DNA of 9,699 bases. Origin: Vicinamibacteria bacterium. GTDB lineage: Bacteria; Acidobacteriota; Vicinamibacteria; Vicinamibacterales; 2-12-FULL-66-21. Below the pieces are notes generated by a model that saw only the letters and a program-made list of their open reading frames with translations, did not search any database and was not told the DNA's origin. The stretch lies in the NCBI GenBank assembly GCA_025937075.1, contig JAICSD010000141.1, forward strand, positions 1 to 9,699. Direction: 5' to 3'. This document shows, piece after piece, positions 1 through 7,424 of this stretch (within the stretch, counting starts at the first letter, position 1; each line of letters starts with the position of its first letter). A program made the position numbers and the translations under genes.

Positions 1-787
1 CGCCCGACAGCCGGCACACATCGGTGAAGGTGACCTCGCCGTTGTTCTGGAACAACTGCACGAAACCCGTCGGCAGACCTCGAGGGCCGCAGTTGACGGG
101 CACCCCCTTCCACCGGCAGTCGGTGTTCTCCCCTGGCTTCGGCAGCTTCTCGAGCGTGGTGTTCAGATAGGTCGCGACGAACAGGTCGAGGCGGCCGTCG
201 CGATCGTAGTCAACCCAGGTGCAGCCGGAACCGTAGCGCATACCGTCCTGGCGCAATCCGGCTTTCTCGGTGACGTCGGTAAACGTCCCGTCGCCGTTGT
301 TGTGATAGAGGACGTTCTGCCCGTAGTAGGTGATGAAAAGGTCGTCGAATCCGTCGTTGTCGTAGTCACCCACCGTGACCGCCGAGGCCCACCCGGATCG
401 CGTCAAGCCGGCCTTCGCCGTCACGTCGGAGAACGTGCCGTCGCGGTTGTTCTTGTAGAGACGGTTGGTCGCGCCTGCCGGCGCGCCTTCGAGCCGCGTG
501 CCGCTCAGGATCAACACGTCGAGCCAGCCGTCGTTGTCGTAATCGAGAAAGGCCAGGCCGCAGCCGACAACCTCGATGATGTAGCTCTTGTTCTCGGCGC
601 CGCCATAGACGATCGGTTCGGTGAGTCCTGCCTGGCTGGCCACATCAATGAAGCGCGCCTGGAACGGACGTCCCGACGGCTTGCCTCGCGGCTGCGCCTT
701 GACGCCGCGCGACGAGACGCCCTGACCGAAGACAGGCCGCGCCGACGAGAGCGCCAGCAACGCGATCAGTTCGCGGCGCGTCATCAT
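1..787 (-). CDS. CRTAC1-like ASPIC/UnbV protein C, N-terminal part (3' end outside window)
   Basis: The frame is open from ATG 787 to the left edge, giving 262 residues; the rest lies outside. The start is ATGATG at 787-782, and the first ATG overlaps the gene B stop as ATGA; no Shine-Dalgarno is visible, so coupled translation is likely. The N-terminus MMTRRELIALLALSS has a Tat-like TRRELI motif before a short hydrophobic stretch. Residues 24-42 form a basic, Gly/Ser-rich linker. Calcium loops DxDxDGxxD start at residues 82, 141 and 193, each followed by the expected strand (LYKNNRDGTFSDV, LYHNNGDGTFTDV; after loop three the degenerate LFQNNGEVTFTDV). C224/C233 in DCRWKGVPVNCGPRGL match the A pair. 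By length and order this is the first three blades of a propeller like A and B; an ASPIC/UnbV domain is expected downstream but is not seen. It resembles A more than B in its signal type and cysteines. Confidence 0.88.
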   Translation of the reverse strand, partial: MMTRRELIALLALSSARPVFGQGVSSRGVKAQPRGKPSGRPFQARFIDVASQAGLTEPIVYGGAENKSYIIEVVGCGLAFLDYDNDGWLDVLILSGTRLEGAPAGATNRLYKNNRDGTFSDVTAKAGLTRSGWASAVTVGDYDNDGFDDLFITYYGQNVLYHNNGDGTFTDVTEKAGLRQDGMRYGSGCTWVDYDRDGRLDLFVATYLNTTLEKLPKPGENTDCRWKGVPVNCGPRGLPTGFVQLFQNNGEVTFTDVCRLSG

Positions 788-2454
788 CGTGGTGGCTCGG
801 TCGCCGTCAGGGCCTGCCCTGCCTTCACATGCTCGAACGTCTGAACCGCACGGGACGGCCATCGGATTTCGACGAGCGCGTCCGAATCGCGGCCCAGCCC
901 TACCGTCAGCCGCTTGTCGCTTGCCGACAGATAACCGACGGCCGTCGTGACGGTGAAGTACTGTGTCAATCCCGAGGCAGACATCACCTTGACGCGGCAG
1001 CCAATCCCGTCGCGGTTGGACCTGGTCCCAACGGTTCGGATTTGCAGCCAGTTGTTCCGGTTTCCGCCCTCGTTCCGCAACACGACGGCGTTCTGTCCGA
1101 CGTTGCTCAACACGATGTCGATATCCCCGTCGTTGTCCAGGTCGCCGAACGCCGCGCCGCGGCCGGCCCACTCCTGCTGAAAGACGTCACCGGCATCGAC
1201 GCGTACGAACCGCGCGGACTCGTTGCGCAGCAGCAACGGCGCCTGCAGGTACTTCAGGTTGGGCGCCGTCTTGTCGATGGTATCCATTACATGACCCTGC
1301 GCCACGAACAGATCCTTCCAGCCGTCATCGTCGTAGTCGAAAAACCGCGTGCTCCAGCCGGAAAACGGCTGCGTCGTTCCACCCACGCCGCTCGAATTCG
1401 TCACGTCTCTGAAGGTTGCGTCCGGATTCTGCCGGAACAGCCGGTAGCGTTCGTTCGACAGATCGGTCACGAAGATGTCCGGACGGCCATCGTTGTCGTA
1501 GTCCGCGAAGTCGACCCCCATTCCCGCGAAGGTCTTCCCGTCTTCGTTGAAGCCGACGCCCGCGAGCAGGCCGATTTCGGCAAACGTGCCGTCGCCGTTG
1601 TTGCGGAACAGGAACGACTGAACGGAATCGTTCGCGACGTAGATATCGACGAAACCGTCATTGTCGTAGTCCGCGAACGACACGCCGAGACCCTTGCCGA
1701 CGTATTGCGCGATGCCGGATTTCTCCGACACATCAGAGAACGTGCCGTTCCCATTGTTGTGGTACAGGAGATCGGTCACGCCCTCATAGTTGTCGGGATG
1801 GCAGTACGATCGGTAGCCCGGTTTCCGCTCGCCGCAATAGCGGTTGTTCTGAAAGCTCCATTCCACGTAACGGGTGACGAACAGATCGAGCGTGCCGTCG
1901 TTGTCGTAGTCGAAGAACCCGGCGCTCGCGCTCCATCCTCCGCCGGCAACGCCTGCGCGCTCCGTCACGTCCGTGAAGGTGCCGTCACCATTGTTGTGAT
2001 ACAGGGTATTGGCGCCGTAGTTGGTGACGTACAGATCTTCGAAGCCGTCGTTGTCGTAGTCGCCGACGGCGACGCCCATGCCGTAACGGTTCTGCGGCAT
2101 GCCCGTGAGGTGGGCCTTCTCGGTCACGTCGACGAAGGTATGGTAAGGCGTCTGACGGTAGAGGCGATTCCAGAGTGTCGGGTCGGACTTGTCAGGCTGC
2201 CGGCCGTCAGGCATCGGGTCGAGGATCTTCGCACCATTCGTGAAGAACACGTCCAGCCGCCCGTCGTTGTCGTAATCCAGCAGCGCCACGCCGCCCCCCA
2301 TCGTCTCGAGAAGGTACTTGTTCGATGTGGCGGAATTCTGGTGCGTGAATCCGATCGCGGCCGCGCGCGTGGCGTCCGAGAACTGCACGCCCGAATTCAA
2401 TATGACGGCGACGAACAACACGAGCGAGCCATACGCTGTCAGAGGGGCCCGCAT
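784..2454 (-). CDS. CRTAC1-like ASPIC/UnbV protein B: Sec-exported seven-bladed calcium propeller
   Basis: It has 556 residues from ATG 2454, chosen because it follows the gene A stop by 7 bp and opens a Sec signal peptide (MRAPLTAYGSLVLFVAVIL). An upstream in-frame start at 2607 would add 51 low-complexity residues inside gene A and is rejected. A weak GGGA lies 10 nt upstream. Calcium loops DxDxDGxxD start at residues 60, 132, 182, 262, 318, 373 and 438, seven in all; five of them read DYDNDG exactly. The ASPIC/UnbV domain spans about 468-553 (NWLQIRTVGTRSNRDGIG ... LTVGLG ... IRWPSR). The usual WPSG is WPSR here. Only three cysteines are present; C207 and C218 may bond. Blade 1 has RQTPYHTFVDV in place of the usual NNGDGTFTDV. 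The role is presumably the same as A and C: extracytoplasmic, calcium-stabilised binding; function unknown. Its TGA overlaps the gene C start (ATGATG). Confidence 0.9.
   Translation of the reverse strand: MRAPLTAYGSLVLFVAVILNSGVQFSDATRAAAIGFTHQNSATSNKYLLETMGGGVALLDYDNDGRLDVFFTNGAKILDPMPDGRQPDKSDPTLWNRLYRQTPYHTFVDVTEKAHLTGMPQNRYGMGVAVGDYDNDGFEDLYVTNYGANTLYHNNGDGTFTDVTERAGVAGGGWSASAGFFDYDNDGTLDLFVTRYVEWSFQNNRYCGERKPGYRSYCHPDNYEGVTDLLYHNNGNGTFSDVSEKSGIAQYVGKGLGVSFADYDNDGFVDIYVANDSVQSFLFRNNGDGTFAEIGLLAGVGFNEDGKTFAGMGVDFADYDNDGRPDIFVTDLSNERYRLFRQNPDATFRDVTNSSGVGGTTQPFSGWSTRFFDYDDDGWKDLFVAQGHVMDTIDKTAPNLKYLQAPLLLRNESARFVRVDAGDVFQQEWAGRGAAFGDLDNDGDIDIVLSNVGQNAVVLRNEGGNRNNWLQIRTVGTRSNRDGIGCRVKVMSASGLTQYFTVTTAVGYLSASDKRLTVGLGRDSDALVEIRWPSRAVQTFEHVKAGQALTATEPPR
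2039..2066. repeat. 28-bp exact repeat, copy in gene B (blade 2 calcium loop)
   Basis: This stretch is identical to 3810-3837 in gene A and encodes the GDYDNDGF part of the second calcium loop, in the same blade and frame. Shorter near-copies built around CCGTCGTTGTCGTAGTC recur through all three propeller genes because the motif DYDNDG is repeated with the same codons (GAC TAC GAC AAC GAC GGN). It is a coding repeat, not a separate element. Confidence 0.8.
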
Positions 2455-2461
2455 CTGTTCG

Positions 2462-4282
2462 CTATCCCGCTGTCCGATTGCTGACGATGCCCTTGGTTTC
2501 GTGAATGACGAAGAGTCGATTGACCGCGAGATCGCGGAACGCCTCCTTGACGCCGGAAGGCCATGCGACCTCGACGCTGTCGACCTTGCTGGCGCTGCCC
2601 AAACCAAAATGGAGCCGCAGATCGTTCTGTGAATAGTAGCCCGAGCCGCTCATCACCTCATCGATCTGGCTGCGGCCCGCCGCGGTCACTTTCACGCGCG
2701 TCCCGATCGCCGATCGGTTCGAGCGCGTCCCTTCGCATTTGATCAGGATCCAGTTGTTCCGGTTGCCCTCGTCATTGCGCAGCAGAGTGGGAGGACCGTC
2801 GAGGTTGTTGATGAGGATGTCGATGTCGCCGTCGTTGTCGACGTCGCCGAACGCGCAGCCGCGGCCGAGGTTCTCCGCGGTGATCGCCCGCCCCGCGGCC
2901 GCCGACACGTCCTGGAACCGGCCGTTCCCCAGGTTGCGATAGAGGATCTTCGGCTCTCGATAGGTCAGGTACAGCTTCCGGCTGGCGATCTGCGAGTAGA
3001 CGTGTCCATTGGCGATGAAGATATCGGCCCACCCGTCGTTATCGAAGTCGAAGAAATTCACGCCGAACCCGACGTGCTTACGGTTCACGCCAAGGCCGGC
3101 CCGGATGCTCGTGACCTCGAAGCCCCCGCCGTAGTTGCGGTACAGCGTGGGCACCTGATCGGAGAAGTTCGTGCGGACGATGTCGAGCCATCCATCACCG
3201 TCGTAGTCCCCCACACCGGCGCCCATCCCGGCAAGGGCGACGCCGTGCTCGTCGAACGCGCAGCCGGCCGGCACCGCAATCTCGCTGAACGTGCCGTCGT
3301 GGTTGTTGCGGTACAAGAGACTCGGCGCCGTGTCGCAGGCGACGTAAATGTCCGGCCACCCGTCATTGTCGAAATCCGCTGCGGCGGCCCCCATGCCGTA
3401 CGAACCGGATGGCCGCCAGTTGCTGTTCACGAACACCATGGCCGAAGAGCCGCGCGGACGTGCAATCCCGGATGCTTCCGAGACGTCTGCAAACGTGCCA
3501 TCTCCGCGGTTCCGATACAGGATGTTCGTGCCGCCGGCAAACCCGAGCGGTCCGCAAGGCACCGGAATCTCGTTGTACCGGCAATAGGCAGAGTCGCCCG
3601 GGTGCGGCGCTCCTTCCGGATCGAAGTTCACGTAGTTGGCGACGAAGAGATCGAGGTGGCCGTCACGGTCGAAGTCCAGAAAGCAGCAGCCTGCGCCCCA
3701 TCGGGTCCCCGCTCCCGCGACGCCCGCCTTCTCCGACACGTCAGTGAACGTGCCATTGCCGTTGTTGTGGTACAGCACGTTCCGGCCCCAGTAACTGACG
3801 AACAGGTCGTCGAAGCCGTCGTTGTCGTAGTCGCCGATGCAGCAGGCCTGTCCCCAGCCCGAATGCGTCAGCCCTGCCCGTGTGGTGACGTCGGTGAACG
3901 TGCCGTCGCGGTTGTTGTGAAAGAGGTAGCTGGTGGGCTGCGCGTCGCGCACTTCGGGCTCGACGCTCGTGCCGTTGACCAGGAAGATATCCAGCCAGCC
4001 GTCGTGGTCGTAATCGAAGAACGCCGCGCCGCAGCCCATTTCCTCGAGGATGTACTGCTTGTTGTCAGGGCGGCCGGACACGTTCAGCGCGCGCGACAGA
4101 CCCGCCGCGGCCGTGACGTCGGTGAATAGCGCCGGTGCCTGCGCGGTACGCGCAACGACGCGCGGTGTGCAGAGGGCCGCGGTCCCGATCCCGCCAAGCG
4201 CTCGCAGGAACACGCGCCGCGACATCTCACGGCAGCGCTGCCTCTTGTCCGCCTCGTCAGCGTCGTCTGCGGCCCTACTCAC
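2462..4282 (-). CDS. CRTAC1-like ASPIC/UnbV protein A: Tat-exported seven-bladed calcium propeller
   Basis: It has 606 residues from GTG 4282 (favoured by GGAG 6 nt upstream); ATG 4225 would start at MSRRVFLRAL and is a real alternative. Residues 21-49 are a textbook Tat signal (SRRVFLRALGGIGTAAL...). Seven FG-GAP/VCBS-type calcium loops, DxDxDGxxD, start at residues 90, 151, 203, 303, 359, 412 and 480, most followed by a 'LYRNNGDGTFTDV'-like strand, so one complete seven-bladed propeller is expected. Residues about 511-595 are the ASPIC/UnbV domain (NWILIKCEGTRSNRSAIG ... LRLHFGLG ... VEVAWPSG). The C234/C243 pair in YCRYNEIPVPCGP matches the same place in gene C and probably forms a disulfide. 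The mature protein is unusually cysteine-rich (11 Cys), including CC pairs at 147-148 and 199-200 just before calcium loops. The protein is secreted; its ligand and any enzyme activity are unknown. Gene B follows after 7 bp. Confidence 0.9.
   Translation of the reverse strand: MSRAADDADEADKRQRCREMSRRVFLRALGGIGTAALCTPRVVARTAQAPALFTDVTAAAGLSRALNVSGRPDNKQYILEEMGCGAAFFDYDHDGWLDIFLVNGTSVEPEVRDAQPTSYLFHNNRDGTFTDVTTRAGLTHSGWGQACCIGDYDNDGFDDLFVSYWGRNVLYHNNGNGTFTDVSEKAGVAGAGTRWGAGCCFLDFDRDGHLDLFVANYVNFDPEGAPHPGDSAYCRYNEIPVPCGPLGFAGGTNILYRNRGDGTFADVSEASGIARPRGSSAMVFVNSNWRPSGSYGMGAAAADFDNDGWPDIYVACDTAPSLLYRNNHDGTFSEIAVPAGCAFDEHGVALAGMGAGVGDYDGDGWLDIVRTNFSDQVPTLYRNYGGGFEVTSIRAGLGVNRKHVGFGVNFFDFDNDGWADIFIANGHVYSQIASRKLYLTYREPKILYRNLGNGRFQDVSAAAGRAITAENLGRGCAFGDVDNDGDIDILINNLDGPPTLLRNDEGNRNNWILIKCEGTRSNRSAIGTRVKVTAAGRSQIDEVMSGSGYYSQNDLRLHFGLGSASKVDSVEVAWPSGVKEAFRDLAVNRLFVIHETKGIVSNRTAG
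3810..3837. repeat. 28-bp exact repeat, copy in gene A (blade 2 calcium loop)
   Basis: Partner of 2039-2066 in gene B. The two copies lie 1771 bp apart in direct orientation at homologous positions of the two paralogues, so they could support recombination or gene conversion between A and B. Confidence 0.8.
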
Positions 4283-7200
4283 GCCCGGCTCCAGCTGTCC
4301 GCCGCTTCTTTTCGAGCTCGTTGTTCTCGCGTTCGAGCTTCTGGAACACTTCCAGCGCCTTCCGGCCTTCCTCCATCAAGCCGAGACGCCGGCAGACGCC
4401 CGCGAGCACGTAATAGTACGAGGACGCGCGCGGGTTCAACACGATCGCCTCGTTCAACGCTTTCGCCGCCTCGTCGAGGTGGCCCTGCCGCTCGAAGGCG
4501 CGCGCCTGCTGGAACAGTGCGCCGTCCGACTTGGGATCGATCGCGAGCGCGCTCCGCGCGTGCTCCAGCGCCTTCTCGGGATCCCCCGTCCGGTTGTAGT
4601 AGGCGCTCAGGTTGACGAGCGGCAGCGCATAGGTGCCGTGGCGCTCATCGTTCAACGCGATCGCCTTCCGATACATCGCCACGGCGCCCTCGTCGTTGCC
4701 AAGCGCCTCGAGGGCGAAGCCGAGCGCATCCATCGCCTCTACATAGGAAGGATCGACGCGGAGGGCCGACTCGAAGGCTTTCCGCGCGGGATCCCAGTTG
4801 TCCTGCACCGAAAACAGCTTCCCGAGATTGTAGTAACTCTCCGCCGAGTCCGGCTTGTACCGAATCGCCTGCTCGAACTCGATCTGCGCGGCATCGAAGC
4901 GCCCGATCAACATCAGGTCGCGGCCGAGAATCTTGTGCGCCTCCGCGTTGCGGATGTCGAGCTCCAGCGATTTCGCGAGCGCGCGGATGGATTCGCCGAT
5001 CTTCTTCTGACCGAACAGGCTGTAGCCCAGTGCGTACCATCCCCAGCTCGACGCCGGCTGCTCCTTCACATAGGCGGCGAGCAGCGGTTCGACTTCGCTG
5101 AACCTGCCTTCCCGGATGTAGCTCTCGAACGCGGCGATCCGCTTCGTCTCGTCGGCCTTGGCCTTCGTCTCCTTCAGCGCGTCGAGCCTCTCTTTCGCGG
5201 CGATCGCGCCTGGATTCAGGTCCATCGCTTTCCGGTATGCGGCAATGGCACCGTCAGTGTCCCCCTGCTTCTCGAGGACAGAGCCCACGTAGCGGTGAGC
5301 GTCCGATGATTCCGGCTCGAGCTGCACGACGCGCCGGAACTTCGCGAGCGCATCGTCGAGCTCCCCGCGATCGAGCGCCTCGCGGCCTTCCGCGATGATC
5401 TGCGCTGCGTTCTGCGATCGATCGTCGGCGGCTGTCAGTTCGCGTCCCTTTCGGAGCTCGGCGGCCCCTTCTTCCTTCTGCCCGGCACGCGCCAGCGCCA
5501 GACCAAGCTGATAGTGGGTTTCGCCGCTCGCGGGTTCCAGCCGCGCCGCTTCCTGCAGTGCGGCAACCGCTTCCGGAATCCTGCCTTCCTGGAGCAGCGC
5601 CTTGCCGAACGCAAAGCGAGCGCGCGCGAACGTGGGGGCCAGATCGATGACCTTCTGCAGCTGCTCGATCTCTTTGGCCGGCCCGTACTTTGAGCTGGAG
5701 CCGTAGGCCGTCGCGAGGTTGAACTGCGCCTTGAGCGAGCCTGGCGCGAGGGCCACTGCCCTCTCGAGCTCCCGAATCGCCTCGTCCGGATCTGTTGGCG
5801 TGAGCGCCGCCCCGAGGTTGGCATGTGCTTCTGCGTAATCGGGCTGGAGGCGGACCGCCTCGCGCAGCGCCGCGATGCCATTGGGATCGTCACCCGCCTG
5901 AATGAGAACGAGCCCGAGATTGTTCTGCGCCTCCGCATAATCCGGACGCAGGCGAATCGCTTCGCGAAACGCGGACGCGACGTCGCTGCTGCCGGCGTCG
6001 ACGCGTCCGAGGAGGCGACCGAGCACATTGTAGGCCTCCGCCCGCTCACCCATCGCGGACGCAGCTGCCGCGTCCGTCGGCTGCGGCGCCGCGCTGCTCA
6101 CCGCGGCTGCGAGCCGCTCTCGAAGCGCCGCAATCGCGCCGGCCCAGTCCGGTCTCGGCAGCGACGGAGGTGGCACGTTCAGGCCGGCCTCGATCTGCCC
6201 CAGGCCGTGGTCGAGCGCTCCGGCGCGCAAATACGTGATGCCGAGATCGACATATACCGCGGCCGTCGGCGGCAGGAGGGCGATTGCGCGCTGCAGGCTT
6301 ACGCGCGCGCCGGCCTCGTCGCCACTGTCGCGCAACGCGGTCCCGAGAAACGCGTAGCTCTCGCCCGCGGCCGGATCCAGCTTCACACTTTCCCGCAGCT
6401 CCGCGGTCGCGCGCTCCTTCTCACCCCCGTACCACAGCGCGACGCCGAGGTTGTAGTGCGCTGCCGACGAATCGGGCCGAAGCGCAATCGCACGCTCGAG
6501 ATGATCGACGGCCGCGGAAAGCTCTCCCTGCTGCCCCAGCGTGAAGCCGAGAAGCATGTGCGCCTCGGCATGTCTGTCATCGATGCGAAGCGCCTCTTCG
6601 AGCTGCTCGCGCGCGCCGCGCAGATCGCCCTTCCCCAGCGCGTCCTGCCCCCGCCGGAACAGATCGTCCGCGGGGCTCGGTGACGAGGGGGTCGCGCGTT
6701 TCGCGCCGCCGCTCCGCTTCTTCAGCTCGGTGCCGAGCGCGTAGTAGGCTTCGCGCATCTCCGGATCGATCTCGAGCGCCCGCTCGAATGCGGTGACGGC
6801 GCCGGTGACGTCCCCGCTCTGCGCGAGCGTCTGGCCAATCTCGTAATGGATGGACGCGTTGTCCGGATCGGCGTCCGCCACGCGGCGCAGATGCTCCATC
6901 GCGCCATCGAGATCGCCCGTCTCCCGGAGCGCCGTACCGAGGTTCAGGTGTGCGCCGATGCTGTTCGGCTCCAGCGCGAGTGCCTGTCTGAACACCTGCA
7001 CGGCCTGCGCGTAATCGCCGCTCTGTGCGAGCGTGGCTCCCAGGTTCGAATACGCGCGGCCGTACTGCGGGTCCAGGGTCACGGCCTTTCGGAATTCGGC
7101 GATGGCGCCGGGCAGGTCCGACTTCTCGGCCAGCGCAACTCCCAGCCAGTTGTGCGCTTCCGCGGAGTCGGGGCCAACCTGCACCGCATGCTGGAACGCC

Positions 7201-7424
7201 TCGAGCGCGCGTGGATACTCGTTGCGATCGAGGTACGCGAGACCGAGCAGGACCCACGCTTTCGGATCGTCGGGATGGCGTTTCGTTTCCGCGTCGAGCT
7301 CGTCGAAGGCCGGCGTGGGGCGCTTGTCCTGGTCGACGGTCGTTGCAGCTGGCGGCCGTTGGCTCGGAGCCTGCGCCTGCGCCGCAAGCGTAATGGAGAC
7401 GAAAAAAAGCAGCGCGACCGTCAT
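4275..7424 (-). CDS. Very long secreted TPR-repeat protein (1049 aa), TPR2
   Basis: The start ATG overlaps the TPR1 stop by 4 bp, and no other start codon lies close upstream in this frame. Residues 1-19 (MTVALLFFVSITLAAQAQA) look like a Sec signal with AxA cleavage, though the n-region has no Lys or Arg, which is unusual. About 25 TPR units follow in blocks: roughly 54-235, 253-415, 462-660, 668-748 and 763-1030, separated by short linkers rich in Ser/Pro/Ala (236-252, 416-460) or Lys/Glu (750-761). Repeats are near-canonical, for example 'AEAHNWLGVALAEKSDLPGA' and 'AESYYNLGKLFS'. The C-terminus is strongly charged (LERENNELEKKRR) and may form a short coiled coil. No catalytic domain is visible. 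By fold it should be a superhelical scaffold; that it holds the downstream propeller proteins or the receptor is inferred from the operon. Its TAG stop lies inside the start region of gene A (8-bp overlap). Confidence 0.9.
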   Translation of the reverse strand: MTVALLFFVSITLAAQAQAPSQRPPAATTVDQDKRPTPAFDELDAETKRHPDDPKAWVLLGLAYLDRNEYPRALEAFQHAVQVGPDSAEAHNWLGVALAEKSDLPGAIAEFRKAVTLDPQYGRAYSNLGATLAQSGDYAQAVQVFRQALALEPNSIGAHLNLGTALRETGDLDGAMEHLRRVADADPDNASIHYEIGQTLAQSGDVTGAVTAFERALEIDPEMREAYYALGTELKKRSGGAKRATPSSPSPADDLFRRGQDALGKGDLRGAREQLEEALRIDDRHAEAHMLLGFTLGQQGELSAAVDHLERAIALRPDSSAAHYNLGVALWYGGEKERATAELRESVKLDPAAGESYAFLGTALRDSGDEAGARVSLQRAIALLPPTAAVYVDLGITYLRAGALDHGLGQIEAGLNVPPPSLPRPDWAGAIAALRERLAAAVSSAAPQPTDAAAASAMGERAEAYNVLGRLLGRVDAGSSDVASAFREAIRLRPDYAEAQNNLGLVLIQAGDDPNGIAALREAVRLQPDYAEAHANLGAALTPTDPDEAIRELERAVALAPGSLKAQFNLATAYGSSSKYGPAKEIEQLQKVIDLAPTFARARFAFGKALLQEGRIPEAVAALQEAARLEPASGETHYQLGLALARAGQKEEGAAELRKGRELTAADDRSQNAAQIIAEGREALDRGELDDALAKFRRVVQLEPESSDAHRYVGSVLEKQGDTDGAIAAYRKAMDLNPGAIAAKERLDALKETKAKADETKRIAAFESYIREGRFSEVEPLLAAYVKEQPASSWGWYALGYSLFGQKKIGESIRALAKSLELDIRNAEAHKILGRDLMLIGRFDAAQIEFEQAIRYKPDSAESYYNLGKLFSVQDNWDPARKAFESALRVDPSYVEAMDALGFALEALGNDEGAVAMYRKAIALNDERHGTYALPLVNLSAYYNRTGDPEKALEHARSALAIDPKSDGALFQQARAFERQGHLDEAAKALNEAIVLNPRASSYYYVLAGVCRRLGLMEEGRKALEVFQKLERENNELEKKRRTAGAGRE
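4289..4292 (-). promoter_or_regulatory. Ribosome binding site GGAG for the GTG start of gene A
   Basis: GGAG lies 6 nt upstream of the GTG at 4282-4280, inside the last codons of TPR2. It supports GTG 4282 as the start. The alternative ATG at 4225 has no purine-rich motif at suitable distance, only GUGAG touching the codon. Confidence 0.55.

Noticed and set aside
829..2484. Long plus-strand open frame (551 codons) opposite gene B
   Set aside because: It is the antisense of the repeated Asp/Asn codons: GAC and AAC read as GTC and GTT, giving valine runs such as AVVVVV. It has no domain or signal, and the minus-strand frame has clear family motifs.
2455..2607. Upstream extension of gene B to 2607
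   Set aside because: It lies within the ASPIC/UnbV domain of gene A, and the signal peptide begins at 2454.
340..4020. Recurring CCGTCGTTGTCGTAGTC-like units as a CRISPR or intergenic repeat array
   Set aside because: They lie in frame inside three genes, encode DYDNDG, and have irregular spacing set by propeller blades.
3002..4129. Long plus-strand open frame (375 codons) opposite gene A
   Set aside because: Same cause: valine-rich antisense shadow of the calcium-loop repeats.
4050..5309. Plus-strand open frame of 419 codons opposite the end of TPR2 and start of gene A
   Set aside because: It crosses two well-supported minus-strand genes, is rich in Arg/Leu/Val with no recognisable fold, and is expected in GC-rich DNA with few stop codons.
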